A stretch of DNA of 64,000 nt from Conchocele bisecta (lineage: Eukaryota; Mollusca; Bivalvia; Lucinida; Thyasiridae). The DNA is taken from positions 33,390,616 through 33,454,615 of the forward strand of contig CM055280.1 in assembly GCA_029237695.1 (NCBI GenBank). Direction: 5' to 3'. The notes below the pieces were generated by a model. That model worked only from the letters and a program-made list of their open reading frames with translations. It made no database searches and was not told where the DNA came from. Below are positions 1 to 10,554 of this stretch, in pieces. Within the stretch, counting starts at the first letter, position 1. The number at the start of each line of letters is the position of its first letter. Made by a program: the position numbers and the translations under genes.

Positions 1-139
1 TAAAAGTGTCAGTGAATACGCCTAATATAATAGTATATGATGACCTATATAGAAGTCTCATCAACTAAAACCATTTACCAGAAACTAGTTAAACCTTTAC
101 AGACTGAACACTACAGAAAGTTCTAAATAGTTTTCTTAA

Positions 140-300
140 TGCAATCGTCACAAAATGATTTTCAGACTAGTCCATTTATGAAAAAGGGGTGTTTTTGTTT
201 CAAAAAATATGAAAATGACTTTCAAAAAGTGCAGATCCTGATGAGACGGCTCGTCACGAGCCGTCTCATCTGGATCTACACTTTTTGCCAATATCTCTAT
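140..300. repeat. Family C foldback remnant
   Basis: This is the interior of a family C element (defined at 847-1089) without its terminal TTAACCCTTTCAAC ends. The core at about 229-285 pairs GATGAGACGGCTCG with CGAGCCGTCTCATC and is followed by the family's CTTTTTGC motif. The flanking text about fading homology to ATGGACTAGTCTGAAAATCA is also found in the other C copies. Confidence 0.6.
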
Positions 301-304
301 ACAG

Positions 305-518
305 TCTGTAATTACTTCATATTCGAGAAAATTCTAAATGTCTTATTTCATGTCGGAATACACGAGTTGACCACCATTTGAATCGTCTCAATGAGACAGT
401 TCAAACGAGTGGTCGACAAATCTACTTTGAATGAGAAACAAGATAAAAATGTGGAAAAACATTGATTTTGTTTATACATTTGTACCCATAAAGGACTTTT
501 CCGCATGTTATGGGTTAA
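305..518. repeat. Family B foldback element
   Basis: Family B is a palindrome whose centre reads ACCATTTGAACCGTCTC then GAGACGGTTCAAATGAGTGG, inside arms related to ACAACATATACTTT and GAGAAATA. This copy is diverged. Its right end is ATGTTATGGG followed by TTAA (515-518), the mirror of the TTAACCCGTAACAT left end seen at 26492. The left end is not clear. Confidence 0.6.
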
Positions 519-846
519 AGGGCAAATAGCCCAATTTGTATGGTGAACGTTTAACTTCAATTATATTTAATGAGCCATAACATACATATTGTTGCTTTCA
601 TTTTTTTAAACTATGCATCCCCATACAGCAGAACATCTCTAAACTAAACTACCCACATTTTTGTTATTAATGTCATGTAATCTATTACATTCGAGCACCA
701 GTATCTCAAAGTCGAAGGGAGATCGTCCATATAGTCGATATAGGACTAGGTTCGAGATAGCGATGAAGTGACAATAAATGGTCGAATATTTTTGCTTAAA
801 ATATGAACTCATTTTACCCATTACACCACGAGTAAACAATCACCAC
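519..846. other. No gene seen
   Basis: AT-rich sequence. Short open frames on both strands have no recognisable protein character. I see no repeat shared with the rest of the window. Confidence 0.5.
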
Positions 847-1089
847 TTAACCCTTTCAACGCCACAGACCTCTATAGAGACAATGTTTGCAAACAGTGCA
901 GATCCAGATGAGCCGGCTCGTAACGAGCCGTCTCATCAGGATCTCCACTGTTTGTTAATAGTTATCAAATTTGAAAAAATTACCCTTTCTGAAGAATGGA
1001 ATAGCCTGAAAATTTGAATGGACCAATGAAATAGCATGAAACAGTGGCATGGAACAGCCCATTAAGTTACTTGGTGTTGAAAGGGTTAA
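847..1089. repeat. Family C foldback element, TTAA-flanked
   Basis: A complete copy that defines the family. It opens with TTAA at 847-850 then CCCTTTCAAC, and closes with GTTGAAAGGG then TTAA at 1086-1089. The core is AGCCGGCTCG/CGAGCCGTCT within GTGCAGATCCAGATG and CATCAGGATCTCCACTG. A perfect terminal repeat next to TTAA is typical of piggyBac-type non-autonomous elements. No transposase is encoded. Confidence 0.8.
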
Positions 1090-1175
1090 CTAAGCTACTC
1101 AACATTACAAGGTGGTGTTTAGTATTATCAGTATCAGTTAGTATTATTTAATAAATCTGCAATGCAAAATAACCT

Positions 1176-1376
1176 TTAACCCTTACAATGCTGAATTAAA
1201 TTTTGTTGTCTGATGTTTATTTTCCATTTTTCTCATCAAAAACATGCTTTGACAGCATTTTAGAATCATTTCCAATGGAAATGATTCTAAATTGCTGTCA
1301 AACCGTGTTTTTATTGAGACAAAAGGCAAAATATAAAGCAACAGTAGACAACAATTGTTGCGTGTAGCAGGGTTAA
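1176..1376. repeat. Family A-like foldback element, TTAA-flanked
   Basis: TTAA (1176-1179) then CCCTTACAATGC on the left. The right side is GCAGGG then TTAA (1373-1376). The core hairpin pairs AGAATCATTTCC with GGAAATGATTCT around 1260-1290, with TTTGACAGCA-type outer arms. It is related to the main A family (see 9240-9489) but has a different terminus. Confidence 0.75.
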
Positions 1377-1599
1377 CATCAAATATCATATGTTCCTTTT
1401 TCTCCGAGACAACAACCCAATGTGTGTGACATTAATTTATAGCGTAAAAAGACACCTTCCTAGCCTTATTTATTGGTCACCACCCTCGGTATACTAAAGG
1501 TGCCGAATTTGTGTGTAACATAAATATCGGTAGGTCCTCGGGTCTGACGTTCCTCGTATTTCATTGTCGGCTTTTGGTGCACAACAGTTACACATTACG

Positions 1600-1810
1600 T
1601 GTGATTTTTCAAAACAAAATATTCACAGAAATTGTGATATTTCTTGTAAATGACGTCGAAGGTTAGTGAAATTGTCATAGCAAATGCGGAATTCTATATA
1701 TTCCGTATTTTCTTTGAACATTTCGTCCACTTTCGGTATCATTTATGGACTCTATCGTAAATAGTTTTCATAAGATATCGCACATCTCCTAAGGTACAAA
1801 ATCACATGGA
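1600..1810. repeat. Family M palindromic element
   Basis: The element contains GTAAATGACGTCGAAGG, GCAAATGCGGAATTC and a right end AGGTACAAAATCACATG. Related copies lie at 13120-13325, 51755-51978 and, more diverged, near 32448 and 46660. Comparison of copies gives terminal inverted repeats related to CATGTGATTTTGTACCT. Confidence 0.55.
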
Positions 1811-1929
1811 TTGTCTCAAATTATGGTCGGTGGTTAAATGGATAATGTATGCCATGGTCATGCACCGGCTATTGGGGAACGATGATCGCGCAATCTACAA
1901 TGTTCATATGTTTAAAATAATCCACTCAA

Positions 1930-2155
1930 ATATTTACAGTGAAACTGTCGAAACCGGACACCTTGGGAGGTTCCCAAGGTGTGCGGTTTTGACAGGTTTC
2001 ACTGTAAATCAGGCATGTGATTATTCTGAGCCATAGATGTGAACTATGCGATCATGAACAGACATTATCACCCGAGATAAATTACCAATAAACCCATCAA
2101 AAACAGGATCACAGGTGTTATCTTGGTGTCCGGTTTAGAGAGGCTCCACTGTATA
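1930..2155. repeat. MITE with CAGTGRAAC ends
   Basis: The left end ACAGTGAAACTGTCGAAACC and the right end GGTTTAGAGAGGCTCCACTG are imperfect inverted repeats enclosing CCGGACACC on both sides. A secondary hairpin sits at about 1957-1985. Termini of this kind (CAGTGGAACCTCTCTAAACC in the better copy at 2814) recall pogo/Tigger-type MITEs, which is a family-level inference. Confidence 0.5.
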
Positions 2156-2195
2156 TGATTTATTTAAGCGGCTCCGTCAGTTGAATTTTAAACCA

Positions 2196-2311
2196 TGTTC
2201 CAGGGATTCCGCTGGGGAAAATAAAAAAATCGCCACTTCAAAAAAAATGAAACAATTGGCGATAAAAAATTACAATTTTCGAAAAAGAAATAATTTTTTT
2301 TTTTTTTCCGA
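2196..2311. repeat. Family W half element
   Basis: It starts CCAGGGATTCCGCTGG and continues with CAATTGGCGATAAAAAATTA and an A/T-rich centre, but lacks the matching right arm. The complete hairpin versions are at 22416-22589 and 29012-29231. Confidence 0.55.
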
Positions 2312-2344
2312 AAATCCTTGACGTTCATGACATCAATTTGCTTG

Positions 2345-2813
2345 TTGCTACAATGACGGTGAAACATGATTATAACATTGGTGTAGCCAAGTTCTGGCCA
2401 AGACGGCGCGAATTGTACATCGAGTTTGGAGAGAGATGTGAAGCATCCTTCCCCCGGAAGAAAATATTGATTTCTACATTCAATTTCCTCGATTGTTGTG
2501 ATTTTACAGCAACAATTTGCCATAGTTGTAAGTTATTAATTGATTTTGTACCTAAGATGTGTGTTTATTGTTTATTGTTTGTTTATCGTGGCGATTCGTC
2601 TCATCAGGATCTGCACTTTTCGCAAGTACCGTAATTTTAATATTTTTTTAAAACAAAAATACCCCCTTTTCATAAATGGACTAGTCTGAAAATCATTTTG
2701 TGACCATTGGATTGGTTGCAAAATTAACATTAAAAAATGTGCATTGAGAACAAATCCCATTACCCCACCCACCTGCTGTGGTATTGTACGTTGTGTTTAC
2801 ATGTATGTGTTTG
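2345..2813. other. No gene; family C remnant inside
   Basis: Bases 2595-2720 carry the right half of a family C element (TCTCATCAGGATCTGCAC and ATGGACTAGTCTGAAAATCA). The rest is unassigned, and I see no coding signal. Confidence 0.5.
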
Positions 2814-2998
2814 TACAGTGGAACCTCTCTAAACCGGACACCCTGGGAGGTTTAGAGATGTTCCACTGTAAATCAGACATATGACTAAATGCCAAGGTAT
2901 GCGGCAGTGCTTTGCGAACTTGAACCAAGGAAACCCATACAATTAAGGACACACACACTGCCTGTGTGTCCGGTTTAAAGGGGTTAAATTCTACAGTA
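2814..2998. repeat. MITE with CAGTGGAACCTCTC ends
   Basis: ACAGTGGAACCTCTCTAAAC followed by CGGACACC on the left. The right side reads GTCCGGTTTAAAGGGG then TACAGTATA. An extra GGTTTAGAG-type inverted copy sits near 2848-2870. Same family as 1930-2155 and about 32636-32812. Confidence 0.5.
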
Positions 2999-3279
2999 TA
3001 TGTATCCAGAAATGTGCAAACTTCACTCGTATATCGTCACTTTACAATTGCAAGATGTTACAAAAAAAAAATTGCGCAGTTTTGTGCAATATTTCACGAG
3101 TGATATAGATGATGCAGGTGTAGATACGGCAAAAACTGAAATATTCCGAATCTGTTGTTGATACCGTCATCGTAAATCTAAATGTGACTAAGCAAGGAAA
3201 ACACACACCCAAAATTAGCATTTCTCACATTCTGTAGAACCAACAGAATGTTACGGAGCCCTGCAGTGGACATGTATTT

Positions 3280-3520
3280 TTTTTATTAATTTGTTCCCAC
3301 AAAATAACAATTTGTTCCCTCGAATTAACAATTTGTTCCCACGATAGAACAATTTGTTCCCACAAATTAACAATTCGTTCCCACGAATTAACAATTTGTT
3401 CCCTCGAAATAGCAATTTGTTCCCTCAAATTAACAATTAACAATTTGTGGGTTAACTGTTAATTCGAGGGAACAAATTGTTATTTTGTGGGAACAAATTG
3501 TTAATTTGAGGGAACAAATG
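3280..3520. repeat. 21-bp tandem repeat with inverted arm
   Basis: About seven units of AACAATTTGTTCCCWCGAATT (21 bp) run from about 3290 to 3440. The opposite orientation (AGGGAACAAATTGTTA) follows to 3520, so the locus can fold into a large hairpin. Read on the minus strand, each unit encodes seven residues of the type REQIVNS. No start or downstream coding context supports a real gene. Confidence 0.7.
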
Positions 3521-3525
3521 TGATT

Positions 3526-3731
3526 TTAGTAATCCTTTTCAGTATACGCCATTATGTTCGAGGAAAATCCTAAATATTTTCCTTCTATGCGCTCAGAAGT
3601 ATATGTCGTGACCACCATTTGAACCGTCTTGTCGAGACGGTTCAAATGAGTGGTCACAACATATACTTTCAATGAGAAATATATAATAAATTTCATACCC
3701 ATAAAGGTGTAATCCGAAAGGAATGCGTTAA
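3526..3731. repeat. Family B foldback element
   Basis: The core GTGACCACCATTTGAACC GTC with its inverted copy lies at about 3609-3660, with outer arms AGTATATG/CATATACT. It closes at GCGTTAA near 3731. The left end is degraded. Confidence 0.65.
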
Positions 3732-3895
3732 AACATGCTAGTTTCACAGTGTAAAACTATTAGCACAATTACTATTATTGGCATTCCGATTGGCAGTGAC
3801 AAGATCTGCAGACTTGTCAAAGGTGAAGAAACTATTACCCACAGATAATTAGGTACCTCCAACCGGCAGTGATAATAATGGGTGATAATGATCCA

Positions 3896-4008
3896 AACTT
3901 CAGTGATGACATTGGCACCCCCATCCCCATTAACTGTGGTTGCGAAGTATTAAACTTCAGCGATGACATTGGCACCCCCATCCCCACTAACTGTGGTTGC
4001 GAAGTGTT
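3896..4008. repeat. 57-bp direct duplication
   Basis: Two consecutive copies of a 57-bp segment start at about 3896 and 3953. Both contain GATGACATTGGCACCCCCAT and CTGTGGTTGCGAAG. They are nearly identical, and the second runs straight into the TTAA of the next element. Confidence 0.8.
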
Positions 4009-4238
4009 AACCCTTAGACCGCTACACACAACAATTGTCGTCTGCTTTTGCTTTTATATCTTGCCTTATTTCTCAATAAAAACATGGTTTGACAGCACTT
4101 CAGAATCATTTCCAATGGAAATGATCCTGAAGTGCTGTCAACGCATGTTGTAAATGATTCTAAATTGCTGTAAAAGCATGTTTTTGATGATAAAAATGGA
4201 AAATAGAAAATAAATGGCAGACGACAAAAAATAGCGGA
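4007..4238. repeat. Family A foldback element
   Basis: TTAA (4007-4010) then CCCTTAGACCGCTAC on the left. The inner arms TTTGACAGCACTTCAGAATC and its complement form a long hairpin at about 4089-4142. The right terminus is degraded after ATAGCGG and has lost the GTCTAAGGGTTAA end. Confidence 0.75.
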
Positions 4239-4309
4239 AACTTCAGTAAACTAGATTTGTCAGTAAACGAGGACTTAGGGTATAACCCCACGTGGGTACT
4301 GACTATTGA

Positions 4310-4900
4310 CCTCTAATTTTCTCTGACCTTGACATATAGACATAAGTGGGGGTCGTAGATTTTTCACAGCATGATAGAGGACCGTTAGAATAATGTGTGT
4401 GTAACATATCAAAATGTTCCATGAAAGGAAATACATTTACTTCAAGGAATTTTGAACACACTAAGTTTGTGACCTTGACCTTGGCACTAACAGGGGCAGA
4501 GGGTCATGGGTATATGACAGTAAGATAGAGGACCATCAGAGGAATGCATATGTGAGATATCAAAAAGTTCCATCAAAGGAAACAATTATCTCAATGATAA
4601 ATGTGTGAACGCGCAATGCCTGTGACCTTGACCTTGGGATGATTGGTAAAAATGGTATTAGGTTTGTCACAGCCTGATAGAGGATAGAGTAATATGTGTG
4701 TGAAATATCAAGAAATTCCATCAAAGGAAACAGAAATTATGTACATTTGACCACCAATGTTAAATTTTGAAATCTATGGCATTGACCTTGGAACAGCAAA
4801 CCTTTGGACAGCATGATAGAGGACCATCTGAGGAATGCATGTGTGAAATTTCATGAAGTTCATGAAAGGAAACTGAAGTTATAAGACATTTACCCCAATG
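4310..4900. repeat. Degenerate tandem repeat with GACCTTGACCTTGG
   Basis: About four diverged units contain AGCATGATAGAGGACCATC, AGAGGAATGCATATGTG and CCATCAAAGGAAAC, each near a GACCTTGACCTTGG motif. This looks like an old dispersed repeat with internal tandem structure. No coding potential is visible. Confidence 0.6.
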
Positions 4901-5325
4901 TTTTAAAGAAACATATGATATGATATAGGGTTGATAAAACCAAATCGTGTCCCAGTATGCAGAGCAGAGTTATTACGCTAACTGTTGCTGCTAATTGGTA
5001 AATGTCACCAAGGTAACCAATTTTCAAAATCTACAGTGTCGTTAACTCAAGAGTTACAACATTTTTATGACCATTTTTAAACATAGGGCACAAAGGTATG
5101 GCAAAGCTAAATGACATAATGTCTCAATTTAAATCCACCTCTTTACACAAAATAGAATGATTGTATATTGAATGAAAGATTACTTTTAAAAATAAACATT
5201 ATGCATTGAACGGTAAATTCTGTGACAAGATATTACTTGCAAAAAAATGTTAAATATTCTGAATTGGGTTTCTAATGAGTTCAGTAAAGGCTTTCACAAA
5301 GAAACGTTCAGAGTTTCATTCATGT
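4901..5325. other. No gene seen
   Basis: AT-rich unassigned sequence with no shared repeat or convincing open frame. Confidence 0.5.
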
Positions 5326-5329
5326 TAAT

Positions 5330-5545
5330 TTTACAGTCTGAAGACACACCACGGAATATTCTAAATATTTGTCTTACTGCATGTCGGAAGAATATGTTGT
5401 GACCACCATTTGAACCGTCTCGATGAGACGGTTCAAATGAGTGGTCACAACATATACCTTAGATGAGAAACAAAAAAATAATTGTTGAAAAATATTGATT
5501 TTCTTTATATGCATAAAGGGGTTTTCCGTATGTAATGGGTTTAAA
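5330..5545. repeat. Family B foldback element
   Basis: The core GTGACCACCATTTGAACCGT and its inverted copy lie at 5398-5450, with arms GAATATGTT/AACATATAC. The right end is GTAATGGG followed by TTTAAA, so the terminal TTAA is blurred. The internal ATGCATAAAGGGGTTTTCCG matches the right part of the copies at 305 and 26492. Confidence 0.65.
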
Positions 5546-5659
5546 TGGAAATCATCCCAAACACACAGGGTGGTGTATCGTTACCAGACCAGATAACGTA
5601 ACCAGATACTGGTAACATAAATGTCACGTGCGGCGACAAACTTGGCTTATTGATATTCC

Positions 5660-6000
5660 GACCAGTAGCGTATTTCACCAACATTGCAAAGTATACTGAT
5701 CTTGCTAAGTACACTTTGAGGGAGAAATGTTCAATTTAAGGATAAATTTATTATTTTTTATTATACTGAATTTATTACATTATCACAGCCAGTTTAATTA
5801 TTCTGCATACATACTTTTAATCATCAAATAATTATTATTATATATGCAGTCGTTAGTTCTATACAAAATAATGCATTTCAAGAAAAATAAATGATTACTC
5901 CCTCAAAGTATCGTCTTACTGGTAGCTAAACAAGCATGCTTAGCAATTTTGGTGAAATCGGCTACTGATCAGTATATAATTCCAGCACAAAAATATTTAC
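5660..6000. repeat. Family H foldback element
   Basis: The left end is GTATTTCACCAACATTGC and AAAGTATACT, and the right end is a diverged inverse (GGTGAAATCGGCTAC near 5950-5966). The centre TATTACATTATCACAGCCA is shared with the better copy at 27565-27852. The block spans a TTGATATTCCGACCAGTAGC entry and an A/T-rich middle. Confidence 0.6.
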
Positions 6001-6168
6001 ACAATTCCCTAACATTTGATTGGTCCGTAGCAAGTCTCTGTCCAGAATTTATATCCCAGTAAACTCCATGCCGAACTACTTTCCGTAACCGTCAGGCGCA
6101 GTTAAAATAATTCTTAAGAAAACGGAAAATAAACACATTTTCTTGATGAATTTATTTCAAATGCTGGA

Positions 6169-6413
6169 ATTATAAGGAATGAATGGCCTTTTTGTTGAAT
6201 TTATCGGGGATATAAACTTGGAAAAGTCGCGGGAATACTGGACGAGTCCTTAAAAAATTACAATTTTCGAAAAAAAATTGAAAAAAAAAAAAAAAAAAAA
6301 AATTTGAGTTTTTTTCGAAAATTGTAATTTTTTATCGCTTCATCCAGTATTCCCGCGACTTTTCCAAGTTTATACCCCGATAAATTCAACAAAAAGGCCA
6401 TTCATTCCTATAA
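6169..6413. repeat. 245-bp near-perfect hairpin
   Basis: The left arm, with GGAATGAATGGCCTTTTTG and TTGGAAAAGTCGCGGGAAT, is repeated inverted on the right with only a few changes. The centre is ACAATTTTCG then a poly-A/T run of about 40 bases and CGAAAATTGT. It shares the A/T centre with family W, so a W element may have inserted here or formed the loop. Confidence 0.75.
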
Positions 6414-6639
6414 TATATATATAGAAATGATTCAAAAAGACAACAAGGAGGTTGACATGTTATTGGACACCCCAGTGTGAGTATCAAGGTAACCACAATG
6501 CACTACATGACATTGGTGCATCTAATATATGTTATTCGGATAGATAATGAATCGCTATTTATCCTCCGGAAAATAAAATGTTTTGAAAAATTATGTATTG
6601 GCTCAATAAATAACATGTTACACCCTTGTTGCATTTTTA

Positions 6640-7170
6640 AATCATTACACCCACTTTTTGAGAGAGAAAAATGTTTGTTTTTTTTTTGTCACGGGTGTCC
6701 ATCCGTCTGTCCGTCTGTCCGTCTGTCCGGGCACACATTAGGGTACTTATGGGGTAGGGGGCGTGGCCTAAGACAATAGAAGACAATGGAACTATGGAAC
6801 TTATTCCGTACCCCGTAAGCCTATTGTGTCTTACGGGGTATTTCCTTTGATCTTTTATATAGCACGTACCCCCTAAGGTCCGAAATGTAAGTTCGTCCAT
6901 CCATCCGTCCGTCCGTCACGTTTCTTGTAAGAAGAAAAACTTTTTAACCAAATAGGTAGGGACTTGAAACTTAGTGTGTGCCTTCCTTATGGTGTGTAGA
7001 TGCACAAAGTGAATTTCGATTTTTGATTTGACACCCCCCCCCCCACCCCGTCATGGATTATCTCCCCCTTTTCGACTTAGAATAATCCAATTTGCCTGGT
7101 AATAAGTAACCCCCCACCCGCCCCGGTCATGGATTATCTCCCCCTTTTCGGCTTAGCATTTGGGAAAAGT
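6640..7170. repeat. Family R dispersed repeat (GTCCGTCTGTCC)
   Basis: The block contains a CCGTCTGTCC tandem at 6700-6730 and a second at 6898-6918. It also has GTAAGAAGAAAAACTTTTTA, TATGGTGTGTAGATGCACAA and two copies of ATGGATTATCTCCCCCTTTT at about 7053 and 7130. The same modules recur at 47850-48290, and a short version is at 20160-20330. Confidence 0.6.
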
Positions 7171-7229
7171 GGGTATATTGCGATGGCGCAACATCGACTG
7201 TGCTCTAGTTTCAGTGTAGACATATCGAG

Positions 7230-7430
7230 CTCTTGACCATAATGTATCACATGCAGAAATACCATAATGTATTAAAGCTACTATCTGCTGATGACTCAGA
7301 CCTCATAGCATTAGCGATTTCAGAGTTATTTCGAGAAAACATTTATGTAAGTTTTCTCAAAATAACTCTGAAACGACTACAGCTATTACGATGTGGCCAT
7401 CGGCAGATGACTGTTTATCATTTCCCGGGT
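7230..7430. repeat. Imperfect inverted repeat
   Basis: TTTCAGAGTTATTTCGAGAA and its complement TTCTCAAAATAACTCTGAAA pair across a short loop at about 7318-7373. The pairing extends outwards with ATCTGCTGATGACT against GGCAGATGACTG less exactly. No terminal repeat or target duplication was identified. Confidence 0.6.
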
Positions 7431-7611
7431 TATCTGCATTTTATCGCATAAGAGTTGCCCCACCAGTCGCTGAAATATTTAAGAAAATGTAGCTGTTCTA
7501 AAAGCAGGTGTGCGGAACGGAACGTACAATAGATACCGACCGTGTTACATAAGACGGCTAAAATGTAACAGAAACACTCAGTTCTGAATATCAAAGAATA
7601 ATTTCACTGAA

Positions 7612-7880
7612 CCCGTTAAACACTACAGACCTCTATAGCGGTGCATACAAACAGTGTAGATCCTGATGAGCCGGCTCGTCACGAGACAAGCTCATCAGGA
7701 TCTGCACTTTTTGCAAGAAATTTTCATTTTTTTTTTGACCCACCCCTTTTTATAAATGGACGAGTCTGAAAATCATTTTGTGACGATTGGATTAGTCGGA
7801 AATTAACATGGCATAGTCCATTCCATATTATTTTGGGGAAATTAACATGGCATAGCCCATTCCAGTTATTTGGGGTTGAC
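7612..7880. repeat. Family C foldback element
   Basis: The left end AACCCGTTAAACACTACAGA is a variant of the family C terminus. The core is GATGAGCCGGCTCGTCACGA and the right side contains TTTGGGGTTGAC. A 40-bp internal stretch (AATTAACATGGCATAG) is duplicated at about 7800 and 7846. Confidence 0.65.
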
Positions 7881-8084
7881 ATCATACCAGTTGATATAAA
7901 CACCATAAAACATTTTGTTTTTCCCAGATCTACTATAGATTACAATGAATTCCATTTCGTCAGTAATTTATGAAACTTTTGATGTGATTTATAAGCCAAA
8001 AAATGTGAAAAGTGAATATTTTATTAGATGTCTTCCTAACTGATATGAGCCCAGGCCTCGGTAAATACAACTATCTGTATAGGA

Positions 8085-8285
8085 TGAAAGATGAATTGGT
8101 TTAACATCCCAGCAACAGCTAAGGTCATTTAGGTCATTTAGGGACGGGAACTCGGTTTCAAGTCAAGACTGGTGCAATGGAAATACTATGAAAATATATT
8201 TGATGCCTAAGGTGAAGTTTAAACCCACGACCTCCGGTATAGAAGTCCAATGCTCTACCACCAGACAACAACCCATTAATTGGGA
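8085..8285 (-). repeat. tRNA-derived SINE
   Basis: On the minus strand the head reads TGGTGGTAGAGCATTGGACT (A-box-like) and later GGTCGTGGGTTTAAACTT (B-box-like), as in a tRNA-type polymerase III promoter. The body on the plus strand contains TTTAACATCCCAGCAACAGC and ATTTAGGGACGGG, both shared with the copies at 15785 and 51050. It is not a functional tRNA gene. Confidence 0.65.
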
Positions 8286-8519
8286 GAAGAGCTGAAATAT
8301 CGGTGAGGAAAAACTTCCATCGGGATTTATGACAGGTATGCATTTACCAAGATGAAGGTTCGTATCAGACTTTCATCCCACCCAACGATCGGAGATATTC
8401 TTATCAAACTTGGTAGAGATAGCAATCAGAGAAGGATAAATGCTCCTGTGTGTCAGATTTAAACTCGGGATACAATTACAGTCACATGAGATTGTCAAGA
8501 AAAAAATAATATATTTTTT

Positions 8520-8676
8520 ATTTGTTTGTCAGAAATATATGTTGTTACCACTCATTTGAACCGTCTCGGTGAGACGGTTCAAATGAGTGGTAACAACATA
8601 TACTTTTATGGATACATAACCAAAAAAATGAGTTTTATAAAAAAAATATTTCAATCCTTGGACAGGAATGGGTTAA
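8520..8676. repeat. Family B foldback element
   Basis: A very clean core: ACCACTCATTTGAACCGTCT pairs perfectly with its complement at 8548-8594, within ATATGTTGTT/AACAACATAT arms. It closes AATGGG then TTAA (8673-8676). The left end is lost in A/T-rich DNA. Confidence 0.7.
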
Positions 8677-8933
8677 AGTGAAAAGCCACATCATTATCGC
8701 GCCGGCTTGCGGACAGCACATTGAATTTTTGGTTAAAAGTTTTTCGGTATACTATTAAAGTTTGGCGGGAGTGACAAACGGGCCGCGGCCAGCTAGTTTT
8801 TCATTTTTGGTTATGGAAAGTGATTTTAAATTCTAAAAGCTTACTGCTGGGACAGCGACAATGACCAAACTTTTAACACAAAAACAAAAACACTGATTAT
8901 TTCTCTTACATCAGGCACAAATGTATGGATTGA

Positions 8934-9162
8934 TTAACCCTTTCCCTGTTTTGCGATATTTCGACTCATCCAAATCCAAAACATCTGAATAAAAGAATCA
9001 AATGCTGGGTCAAATGATGGTTACATTATCTGATGGAGTAGAAAACATTGTGGGAAAAGGAGAAATTGCTTGTTACAAACAATTTCTCCTTTTCCCACAA
9101 TGTTTTCAAAAGACATCTTCTGCAGAGGCGTGAAAAGTCGTCTCTATCAGGGAAAGGGTTAA
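8934..9162. repeat. Family E foldback element, TTAA-flanked
   Basis: TTAA (8934-8937) then CCCTTTCCCTGTTTTGCG on the left. On the right ATCAGGGAAAGGG is followed by TTAA (9159-9162). The central hairpin pairs GTGGGAAAAGGAGAAATTGC with its complement around 9051-9104. A second copy in the opposite orientation is at 21095-21327. Confidence 0.8.
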
Positions 9163-9239
9163 TTGACTGATTGATTGGTTGGGGAATTACGTCCGTTCAA
9201 CAGCAAGGTCATATACAGATGAGCAAATATATTGAATAT

Positions 9240-9489
9240 TTAACCCTTAGACCGATATCTTAATTTTTTTGTCGTCTGCTGTTTATTTTCTATTTTCCAT
9301 TTTTATCATCAAAAACATGCTTTGACAGCACTTTAGAATAATTTACAACATGCTTTGACAGCACTTCAGAATCATTTCCATTGGAAATGATTCTGAAATG
9401 CTGTCAAAGCATGTTTTTATTGAGAAATAAGGCAAGATATAAAAGCAACAGCAGACGACAATTGTTGTGAGTAGCGGTCTAAGGGTTAA
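9240..9489. repeat. Family A foldback element, complete
   Basis: The best copy of the main A family. TTAA (9240-9243) then CCCTTAGACCGATATC. The right end is AGCGGTCTAAGGG then TTAA (9486-9489). The inner hairpin at about 9354-9407 is a stem of about 25 bp centred on AATCATTTCCATTGGAAATG. A partial repeat of the left inner arm precedes it. Confidence 0.85.
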
Positions 9490-9633
9490 GACATCATTTG
9501 AGACTCACTTAAGTCTGTGAAAGTATATGTAGAATGAAAAATATAATATTATAAATATATATTAGTTATCAAGTTGCTATATAATTGTCTGAATAGTCAG
9601 CGTCTCCTCAATATAATTGCTAGACATGCAGGA

Positions 9634-10003
9634 TACATCAGAGCTCCAGATAAGGTGAGTATCAACGTATTTTACGCACATATTTTAGCAGAATATGCAT
9701 TGATTATCAAAAGTGGGAGTACAAAATACGCACAGCAATGTGAAAATACGCATTGATTTTCAATTTGAGTAGTGAAAATGCTGTATTAATAAAGTTGAAA
9801 TGTACTTAGCTGATCTGTCAAAAACTGTGTTTGCTTTTTGCAGCTCAAAAAAGTGAATTTTTTATTTTCTTCATTTTTTTTATCATTTGTTCCCTATTTA
9901 ATAAGGAAGAAAATTGATAATGCATTAATAAAAGTAAACTACACATTGAATTTGAAAACTGGTGGTATAATACTCTTTAGCTTTAAAACTTATCTGGAGC
10001 ACT
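9634..10003. repeat. Family G element with CAGAGCTCCAGATAAG ends
   Basis: Inverted termini are CAGAGCTCCAGATAAG on the left and CTTATCTGGAGCACTG on the right. The interior has ACGTATTTTACGCACATATT and TTTGCTTTTTGCAGCTCAA. Other copies are at 14286-14706 and 30871-31212. Family F uses almost the same termini with a different interior. Confidence 0.75.
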
Positions 10004-10137
10004 GTATATTTTACCTTTTATTCAGGGAGTTGAATTTTGACCTACATCAGCATTTATAATTATACCGGGACCTGACAAAATGGGGCGTACGGCATTTGTG
10101 GCCAGACTGGCTCCTGGTTTGCTAGCACTCTCCTGCT

Positions 10138-10247
10138 TAACCCTGACAATGCGGGAACCAAAATTGTCATCTATCGTTGTTTCATATTTTGTCTTTTTTC
10201 TCAATGATAACACGGTTTGGCAGCACTTTAGAATCATTTCCATTGGA
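10138..10247. repeat. Truncated family A-like element
   Basis: TTAA then CCCTGACAATGCGGGAACC, TTGTCATCTATCGTTG and the left inner arm TTTGGCAGCACTTTAGAATC. It breaks off at the hairpin centre (CATTTCCATTGGAAAA). Confidence 0.65.
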
Positions 10248-10261
10248 AAATTGGTTCCTGT

Positions 10262-10455
10262 TCTATAATACTGCTGGCAAACTTCTGCAGATTGATCAGG
10301 ATTTATACTGTTTGTTATAATGACGAGGAGCAATTCACTGAATGAATGGTGACCAGTGCAGATGCTGATTGGACTGCGCTGAGGCGCAGGCTGATTTTCA
10401 TCTACACTGGTCACAAATCTAATTTGTAATCCCCATTTCTCCAGTCACGGTCGTA
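10262..10455. repeat. Family D element
   Basis: Contains ACCAGTGCAGATGCTGATTG and TCTACACTGGTCACAAA, and ends CCCCATTTCTCCAGTCAC, the diagnostic family D terminus (see 24699-24945). The left half is short. Confidence 0.6.
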
Positions 10456-10554
10456 ATTACTCCTGCATAATATCAGGTACCCTCTTAATTATCAGATTTA
10501 TGATCCAGATAACATGCAAAACCGCTTGAATATTTCCATCTTATTTCCAAGCTA

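Noticed and set aside
10022..10414. 130-codon minus frame
   Set aside because: Covers a truncated family A copy and a family D element. The residues reflect repeat sequence.
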